Translations under genes and position numbers: made by a program
In this document: in pieces, positions 9,530 to 19,900 of the stretch
Numbering within the stretch: position 1 is the first letter of the stretch
Layout of the letters: every line of letters begins with the position of its first letter
Assembly: GCF_033807715.1 (NCBI RefSeq)
Contig: NC_084599.1
Location: 30,898,125-30,962,124 of the forward strand
Reading direction: 5' to 3'
Origin: Cololabis saira
Lineage: Eukaryota; Chordata; Actinopteri; Beloniformes; Belonidae
DNA: 64,000 bases
Notes under the pieces: generated by a model
Told to the model about the DNA's origin: nothing
Database searches by the model: none
The model's input: the letters and a program-made list of their open reading frames with translations, nothing else

Positions 9530-12500
9530 ATGACTCTAAATACACAAATACACTATTTAACCCTGTGTGTGAATTGCAGGAATAAATGGTTTTCTGTATG
9601 GAAATCTACCCGGACTGAGCATGTGCCAAGGCAACAAAATCAACTGGCACATGATAGGCTTAGGCAATGAGGTAATTATTGTCTTATTTCATATTATTAT
9701 TCCCATTAAACAATGCTCACTGTGCTTAATATAGGTCATTGTTACTCTACACCAGGGGTGTAAAACTCATTTTGCTTGGCGGGCTGGATTTTACCAATTT
9801 TTTTTCTCGTGGGCCGCACGCTCAGAATAACAAAAACGGTGCGAATTTTTTTTTTTCTAGTTCTTTTTTTTTTTTTTACTATTGTTATCTAATCCAATAT
9901 CAGTTTAGTTAATTTTAAAGGAAATATGCACTTTGTTTACACTCTAATTATGTAAAACATATTTCTTCAGGATCTTTTCTTGAAATTTCTCATTTTTTTT
10001 CAAATTATGTAAGATACTTTTAATATCCTTTTACAAAGATAAACAGAAACAAGTATGTTTTTTTTATATTTCGCTTTTTTATAGGAAATTTAATTAAAAG
10101 CAAAACCTTTCTTATTACATCCAAGAGTGTTTCTTTGTGATAGTAGTCAGTTAATAAAAATAAACGACCGTCTACAAAGAAATAAAATCGGCAATTGCAT
10201 TCTAGAAAACAAAAAAAATGTCAAACTGCTCTCTTTGTGGAATAACGATGGATTTGTAGAAGAAATATATTATCGGATATGCTGCGATTCATGGGAATTG
10301 AATGCCTTCCTTTTTAGTAAATTAACATTTCGTTTTTTGCATTGGAAACTTCTCGGGGGCCACATGAAAATCTCTCTCGGGCCGCATGTGGCCCGCGGGC
10401 CACACATTTGACACCCCTGCTCTACACTGTGCAAGCGTTTTATTTTTAGTTACATTCTGGGTTCTTATTTCAGGTCTTTTGCATCCTTTTACACCAATAC
10501 TCTTATTCAGATGAGGGAAGTTCTAAAGTTCTGATGCTATTCAACTACAGGTGGACATGCACTCAGTTCATTTCCATGGCCAGATCCTGACCACTTTGAA
10601 CCATCACACTGACACAGTGAGTCTCTTTCCTGCATCCAGCACCACGGCTCACATGGTGGCCGACAACCCCGGGCACTGGCTGCTCACATGCACCGTCAAC
10701 GACCACCTGATGGGTGAGACCATTTATGTGTCAGCGTGAGGCCGATCGACTCGATCGACATGAAAAGAAAGGAATCGTGTGATTAAACCTGCTAATCTTG
10801 TTTTGATGTTTGAGTTCAGCTGGAATGCAGGCTTTGTTTGAGATCAAGAAGTGTTTCCCCAATGTCCACAAGCCCCGGCCTCACGGTGAGGTCAGGCAGT
10901 TCTTCATCGCTGCTGAAGAAGAGGTGTGGGACTACGCCCCGACAGTCCCTAATGATGCGTAGGTTATTCCCCACACAGAAATGATGCTTGTGTTTGTGTT
11001 GAAACGTGTCTGTGCTCCAATCTGCTCGTCTGTGTGCCTGCAGTGAGGCGGAGATGTTTGTAAAAAGAGGTACGAACCGGATTGGAAGTCGTTATAAGAA
11101 GGTTCGCTACGTTGAATATACGGACAACACTTTCACCACGAAGATGCTGCGGAGCCCAGAGGAGAGGCACCTTGGAATTCTGGGTAATGCAAGCTGGACA
11201 GAGCTGGGATGACCAGAGTCCTCGCTCTCTTCTTCAATTACTCCAAACACCTACATGTTCTCTTTAACCACATCCACAAAACTGGCTCCTCAATGTGCAG
11301 ACTTCCATAATCACCCCACTCTTAAGCATTTAAGAGTAAAAGTAAAAAAGCGTTGACTCACTCGTAAGGACGGTTAGTTACAGTAGTCTGTATTTTTGTC
11401 TTCTTTATGAGTAGAAAAAGTGACATGACAGGACAATACTATTTACAAATTCTGTGTTCGATTAAGAGAGCAGCTCATTACCAACGTCCCAAAACATTTA
11501 GAGGAAAAAGAGAGCAGCACTCGTAAGATTATACTGCCTTTACAAATGCCTTTTAATTTAAGTGAACTTCTAATTGTATCGCCATGTAATAATAAACCCA
11601 ACTACCAGAACATAAGAGCAGTCATAAGGCAGAATTGCATACTTCAGAAGACTTGTGTATTCATTTAATAACTTTAAGATCAAAGCTTAAAGGAGAGAGA
11701 GCATTGGACACATTATCATTGTTTATGAGAGCAACTTTGCAATAAATGTTTTATTTATCATTACATCATAGTTTGATTTTATAATAAATATCCAATGTCA
11801 TTTTAAAATGTAATTGTTGAAAAAAATAAAAGTATAAGAGTATCAACTGCAGTTTAAGCCACAAAACTGAACTGTAGAAGTATAACAAATGGAAATGGTA
11901 GCTTTAAAAGTAAGAATGCTTTAAAACTTTATTACTGATTGTGATGATTACTTTATACTACTGCTTAAAGTCACAGTCTGAAGCACATAACAAGTGGTTA
12001 CTGATAAGTACCTCTTCATTATGTCCTGAAAGTTTAAATGGTGAGCACTGAAAGCATAAAACTGACACAGAAAATGAAGTCATGACCAGTGGTGGACGGT
12101 AACAGAGTAAATTTACTTGAGTACTGTACTTGTACTGAGTGGATATGTACTTAAGTACATATCCAGAGGATTTGTACTTTACTTGAGTATTAGATTTCTT
12201 TGGTACTTATTACTCTTACTTGAATACATTTCCAAGACAAATATTTTTACTTTTACTCGAGTAAATTTCTAGGAAGGCTGAAAAGTACTCGTTACTTTCA
12301 GGTCTGCTCTTTTTTCTTCTTCCCTAAAATCCTATTGGACACAAGCTGTTTTTGTCAAAGGAGGAGACCTATCACAGTGCACGCTCTCCACTGGGATGTA
12401 CGTAAAGCGGAAATACGTCAAGCCTCCTCAAAACGATACCACCAAAGTAGCCTGCGTTTGTCAAGACAGAGCCGCAACAATGGCTACGCCTGCGTCAGGA

Positions 12501-13941
12501 GAAGAATATTGGGATATTGGGAGACAGGCACGGAGACAGACATTGGGAGACAGGCACGGAGACAGACAAGACAGACATGGGGAGACAGTTTGTTATGCTC
12601 TATATTGCTATATTGTACTGGTACATGTCCTTCCTGTAAAGTTAAGTGACTTCAACATTGAGTTATTGAAAGCAGAGATGTAGTTTTTTGTAAAGCAGTG
12701 GTCTTTGAGGGGGATCCAGACTTAGTTGGATGGTGCAGGTTCATTTGGTTTCAGTTCATGATTGTTAATAAACTCTGCATCATCTGCTGTCCTCTTATGA
12801 TCCCATTCATTTGATTTGTTTTTGGTGTTTCTGCAGGTTTTATATAACATTGTGGTTCTAAAAGCAGCACATCAGTGCAGCTGGTTTCAAAATGTTAATT
12901 CTCAGAAACAAGAGTTAAAAGATCCTTAAATTAATTTAGAAAAAATATAGTAATTTACTGATGTGGAAAATAAGAAATTTACTCTTACTTTTACTTAAAG
13001 TAAATTTAAAAGCATTTACTTTTGGATACTTAAGTACCTTTTAAAAGCAAGTACTTTTCTACTCTTACTCAAGTAATATTTTGACTGAGCTACTTTTACT
13101 TGTAACGGAGTCAATTTTGACCAGTAGTATTTGTACTCTTACTCAAGTACTGGGGTCGAGTACTCTGTCCACGCCGGTCATGACTGAAATGTTCACATAT
13201 TTTGATAGTGTCTTAGCACCATCTATTGGCCCTGTGACCTAAACCGCTAACAATCATTGTGTCCATATTTGTCTGTACCTCGTAACGTCTCCAGGTCCTG
13301 TGCTGAGAGCTGAAGAGAAAGACACAATCAAGGTGATGTTTAAAAACAAAGCCAGCCGACCTTACTCCATACAGCCACACGGAGTCCAGTACAGCATAGA
13401 GCAGGACGGGACACTCTACTACAATGAGCTGGAAGGTTAATATATCCACAAATAACAAAATACATCAATCCTTGTCTTTTACCTTTTATCTCCCTTAACA
13501 TCTGAACCGCCTGCTCTTCTTCTTGACAGAGTCGTACACAGAAAAGAAGCTACGCGAGCTCAAGAGACAGCCAAGTCAGTTTGAACCTGCATCCCAGAAC
13601 CAGCCAGCAAGATGTTCTTATTATCATTGATAATAATGCTCTCTCTCTCTGTGTGATTTTTAGGAGTGGTGACGCCAGCACCGGCTGCTCTGGTCAGACC
13701 CGGGACGGTGTACAGCTATGAGTGGTTGGTGCCGGTGGGTGCTGGTCCGGTGCAGGGCGAGGCCGACTGTCTCACCTACCTGTACTACTCTGCAGTGGAC
13801 CCAGTGAAGGACACCAGCTCTGGGGCGGTCGGGCCTCTCCTCATCTGTCGGCCTGGATCTCTGAAGAAAGGGGTTCAGGTAAAAGGACAGACAGGCTAAT
13901 AGACAAAATATATCAGCCCTCTAGATTTCTTTTACTTTACT

Positions 13942-13984
<43 letters not shown>

Positions 13985-16900
13985 TTTCTCAGGACAATGC
14001 ACATTGATGAACATATAAACATATGTAAATGTGCCAGATTGTAGCACAAGGCTAGTTTCCATCTGTAGTCCAATATAGGCAGGTAAGGTGTTGCCGTTCA
14101 GCTAATGCTTTTTGGTGTGCGGTTTGCAGAGGTGTCAAAAGTATTCACTCATTACTCAGGTAGAAGTATAGATACTAGAGTTTAAAAATACTCCTGTAGA
14201 AGTTGAAGTATCAACTCAAGTTTTTTTACTCAAGTAGTATAAAAGTACTGGTTTCAAAACTACTTAAAGTATAAAAGTAAAAGTAATGTAAGGGAAAAAA
14301 AGCCATTAAGGACAAAAGCCATTGAAAATGAATGCATCTCAGTATAATGCAAATATATTAAAGAACCATATATGTGTACTATTGAGCATTAACATGTGTT
14401 TCAGAGAGCAGGACATATGATGACTAGTTGCCTATAAGTAATGGCAATTACAATTGTAATGATGCAAAAAGTCAAACTTCAGAGGCATGTTATCATTTAT
14501 CCTAACAATTATTGGAATGTACATCCAAGTTTAGTTGCAGGAATCTGAGGGCAACGGATGTAAGAACAAAACTGGACAAGAACATCTGAAACAACCACAA
14601 CCAAATTCACTCTATCCGGATGGAGCAATTTAACTGGATAGTTTTTATTAAAGGCCAAAATGAAATAGAGTAAAGAGGCTGTTTTTAAAATGTAAGGAGT
14701 AAAAAGTACAGATAATTGATAATTAAAAGTCGTCTGAAAAATAATTACTCCAGTGAAGTATAGATAACCAAAATTTCAAAATTTAAGTAAGGTAACGAAG
14801 TATTTGTACTTCGTTACTTGCTTCTTTACTGAACATGAAGAGTTCTCTTGGGATCCATTTAGGATGTCCCAGACATTTTGCTTGATGTAGCCTGGTATAG
14901 ACTCCAACTCCCACAATCCTCCGGAACCAGTGGCTGCAACCTTTTTCTGCCCTCAGTGAATCATGTCTGTCAGCTGGTTACAAGCTGTTATAAACATGAG
15001 GCGGCTGTGCGGCTTATAACTTTCAATGAGGTCATGCAAGGTAAAGGCCTTGTGAATGGGTTTATTGAGGCCATCAGTCAAACGAAGAAGCAGGTAATTA
15101 TACCGATGATGGTTTGAAAATGTGATTTATTTTAGCACAAAAAACTGTTTAGGGTGTAAACACCTCATGCCTGATGAAAGCTGACATAGGATACACCTGC
15201 ACATAACCCGAATGGATGGCTGGATGGATGGATGCGGCCTGATGAAGTTGTATCTGGAGTCGTATCAGAGCACAACAGAGATTTGAGGAGACAATACATA
15301 AAATGTAGCTTGTGAATTAATGTAAATATTTTGCATCCCCACAAAAAATGAGCCCAATATTAAGGCTGATTTGCAGGTTTTTGCTACCCAAAAAATCAGC
15401 AAAATATCAAGCAAATTAAAAGATAAGAGCTCAAAGACATCGACAATCAATCTGAATCTGCTATGAAAAGGCTTTCATCCACAAGATGGCACTAAAAGAC
15501 AAGAAGAAGAGTTTTAAGCAACACATTCAAACTTTGCCTGCTTGACTGCATTAAAGTAAATGTCAAGGAGTCATCAAAGTCAAGTATTGTGGATTTCTGT
15601 GCCAATAGTGGTTTTCTGTCAATTCAAATGCACGTATTTCAGTTGTGACCACTTACCATGGGTCTAATACTATTGTAAAAACAACTTTTAAAGAAAAATA
15701 AATGTCAGAGTTGCCTTTTTTCTGTGTTTCATGCAGAAAAACTACAATAAAGAGTTTCACCTGATGGCCACAATTTTTGACGAGAACCTCAGCTGGTATC
15801 TGGATGACAACATCCGGAGTTTCGCCACTGCTCCCAACACTGTTAACAAGGAAGACGAAGGCTTCAAAGACAGCAACAAGATGCACGGTGTGTAGCGTCT
15901 GACTTTCTACACTCACAACATTTGAATGTATTTGACGTGAAGGAGAAATTATTTATTCTTGGAGGCCTTTTTTCTTCAGCATCATGTAGAATTTAATATT
16001 TTCCCTGATTTGTGTGACCATATTTGACAAACCCTGCTTTTTGTGACTCTGTGGCTGTTTTATTCTTTAGCCATCAATGGATTCGTGTATGGAAACCTTC
16101 CCGGCCTGAGCATGTGTAAGGGGGACAAAGTCACATGGCACCTGTCGGGACTGGGTTCGGAGACGGACATCATTACCCTTTACTTCCAGGGCAACCGCTT
16201 CCTCTACCAACAGAGCAGACGAGACACCATCAGCGTCTTCCCTCACATCTCACACACCGTCAGTATGGAGCCCGACAGCATGGGTACGACTCTTTCTCTC
16301 TGGCTCCATCACACATGCAACCTTTTATTTCTGCAGTGCAGCTGGAAGAAGTCTCAGTCAAGGAAGAGAGTAGACAGGATGCATGACTTATCCTTGCATG
16401 TCAGGTGGGAGCTGCGTAGATGTGAGGAAGGTAAAAACGTAAAGAAAGAGGGGATACATTTCCAGGACCCACACTGACCCTGATTACTACAACCTAACCA
16501 GCTGTCCAAAGTTTTTAAGACACTCAAGACGCATCTTGCTTGAAAGGGATCTCTGCATTCATCCCAATATGAACTGGTTCTCACACAACCTTCCTTTTCT
16601 AACATTTATTGGTAGTTTGATGAGAAACACATGGCCTTTCAGGATATGTAGAAAAGTGTTGCACAGGTTAATTGATTTAATTTCCTTTCTTCTGGTAAGA
16701 CCTGCTATACATCCCTGATCTTATGATCTAAACGCTTTTTTAAGATCGCGTTACACTCTGGCTTAGATGGCCAACAGGAAATGATAATTATTCCTGGATT
16801 CACTTTTCCATTGGTTCATAAGATAACAGCAATCACCCAGCGATAAACATTTCATTACAATCTTCTATAGGTTTTTATAAAAATATAACTATTTTCAGGA

Positions 16901-19900
16901 TTTTATCAGTTTCACTTCCGCTTTCTTTTTACATTTTTAATTTCAAGTTTCAAAGAAGAGGGGGGATTGCTGACTTTCATTGAGCTTGATAGAAACCCAA
17001 TGGAAAAATAGTTTAACATCTAAATATGCTTATTATAGTAGCATCCAGACATCTGCTAAGATAAGTATAATTGTCAGACATTTATTGGAAATCTTGATTC
17101 CACCTTCAATCAGGATTTTGTGTCCTGGAGATGTAGATTTTGCTGTCCTGACATTTTAAGGGCAGGATTAAGTAATGGTTCATTAGAAAATCAAGATTCA
17201 CCCCTGAAATTGCTTCAGTAATGAACAGTCCCAAAGCAGAAGTAAAAAGACACATGTTAATAGGAGGCAGCTAACTTCAGTTTGATTTAAAAGCTTTTTT
17301 TGAGATGCAACAAAGGTCTGTGGCTTGATTCAAACTATTTAAGTGTCACCCCAAAACGCTGGAGGTGCAAACTGGAGAGTCAGTTATCAGAGTCAACAAC
17401 TTGACACAGATAGAGACTCAGTTCTCAGTTGATTTTCATGAGTATATTACCCCTCATTTATTGTCTGTGCCCATTTCAGGTCAGTTTGAAGTGGTTTCTG
17501 CTACTGTGGACCATTATCGTCATGGGATGCGAGCAAATTACACGGTGCAGAAGTGCAGCGTCTTTCAACGACAGGGTGAAGTGATGCTCCATTCAAAAAC
17601 GTACTACATCGCTGCCGTTGAAACAGACTGGGACTACTCTCCAAACCGCACCTTTGAGACGGAGATGTTCAGAGGTGCAGAGAAGTACGTCCTGCAAAAC
17701 ACAAATCCTGAAACAATTACTGTACAAATACAGCAGTGCAATTTTCTTTTTCTCTTCTCTCTCCTTTTGCTTCATGAACTCGTTCAAATGTGCCATCATG
17801 CTTTAGTTTTACTCAATAATGTATTTAGATCTTCCATAAATATTAACATCAGCAACATATATTTCAGTCTGCAGATAAATCTGTCCCAAATGTTTGCTGC
17901 ATATCCAGATCTGTGGTTAACTTTTGCCACAAATTCATTTCCTTTCTGCTTTTATTCTATTTCATTGTATCATCTTTTGAAAAAGTATCTTATAACTACT
18001 GTTCTCCTGCTGCAGTCCTGCTCTCATGTTCGTTGACAAGCGCGATGGATTTATTGGCTCCCGTTACAAGAAGGTTGTTTACCGAGAGTTCACCAACAAC
18101 AAGTTTACGAAGCAGGTGGAAAGAGGTGCCGATGAGGAACATCTGGGATTAATGGGTGAGCTGTGAAGATTGCACAACTGTTTTCATCTGTGGGAGTTTG
18201 CTCTGACAAAGAAAAGAAAAGAAAAAAAAAGATCAGTTTTTGTGCAGTAATTATGGATGGACACAATCTTGGCACAAACATGTGAAGGCCCTCCACATGT
18301 GCCATCAAAGACTTGACGGTTGCACAAAGATCAAAGACGTTTTGCATAATTTTGTGCATCTCTGTTGTCATTTTGCATCTTTTTTGGCTGCCATTGTATA
18401 ACTGAGTTCATGATTGAAACCTTTCCCTTCCATTCAGGTCCAATGATCCATGCCAACGTGGGGGACAAAGTTAGTATAGTTTTCAAGAATATGGCATCCA
18501 GACCTTATTCCATACATGCCCATGGAGTCAAAACAGAATCACCTGCTGTCCACGAAACCAAACCAGGTACAGGAATACTTAAAAATTGTAGAAAATCACA
18601 GAATGCTCATTTTTCATGGCAAAGAGATCAAATCAGTTGGAAATGTGAGTCTTTGTTTGAATTTATTTGTTTGATTGCTCAAACGTTTTTATGACTCTAA
18701 CAGCTTTCAAGTTTGGAGTTGATTAAGGCTCTGCACTGGTGTGATGTATGTGCATGAATCCTATAAGCAACTTTACTGTCTGAGTGCACAAAAGCATTAT
18801 CAGTCTGGGGGAACAAAATATGCTTTGCTAAGAAAAAGAAAGAAACAACAAGCTAATCATAGTGCTACATCGGACATTGTCTAATGTTGTGTCACCACAA
18901 AGCAGCCGCAGCAGGAATGAAAACAAACTCTTCATGGCTCTGCATGGTTCAGTAGCCGTGGTAGATTATCCTATAATCACGCTTCAAGAATGCGATCATG
19001 ACTCTACTAGAAGTATTTGTGTGTGTTTAGGTAGAGTTGAGTGTGAATAGACATTTGTGAGAGAGTAATTGGCTTTTTTTTTTTTTTTTAGCGCGTGGAT
19101 TTTATTTCAAAATATGATGTATGTACTTGAAAAATACATTTTTCTGTGCTGTGAAAGTTTCATTGCTCTCTCAGGATTTAGGCACAGATATTATGACATA
19201 AAGATAAATTGAAGCATGGAGCACTTTATTTTTCTCAGGATCTCTCCGTGCAGCTCTGATGGATTATATGCAGTTTCTTGATATATACCATCCATTCATT
19301 AACTTCAGCTTATTTGAGTTTGGGTCACAGAGGCAGCGGCCTAAGGAGAAAGGCCCAGAACTCCCTCTCCCGAGCCGCCTCCTGCAGCTCCTCTGGGAGG
19401 ATACTGAGGCATTCCCAGGCCAGCCAAGCGATATAGTCCCTCCAGTGTAGCATTGGTCTGACCCCTGAGAGGAGTCACTGAAGCCAAGAGTTACCAAAAC
19501 CACCTCGGCTGCCTCCTCTCAATGTCCTCCCCGAATCCTAGCCAGGTGCTGGGGCTCCTTGGCCGGGCGGTCCATCGTGACTCAGCTCTAACAAGCCACA
19601 TGGGTCCGCCCTCCTGCAGACTCAACAAACGCAGCAGGGACCATACATGTTAGTTGCAGTACACTTTAGGCAGCAGCCGGTTTTGGGAAATGTGTCAGGA
19701 GACGTGGAATGTCTTCATATTTGCCGCAAGTCAAAATTATTAATAAAAACAACTCTGTCACAGGTGAAACTCACACATACGCCTGGTACGTCAACAAGAA
19801 CACAGGTCCGACTGCTGATCAAGAGGAGTGCGCAGTGTCAGCATACTACTCCACTGTAGATGTTGCAAAGGTATGCAAATGCACACAGGATCAAACACAA

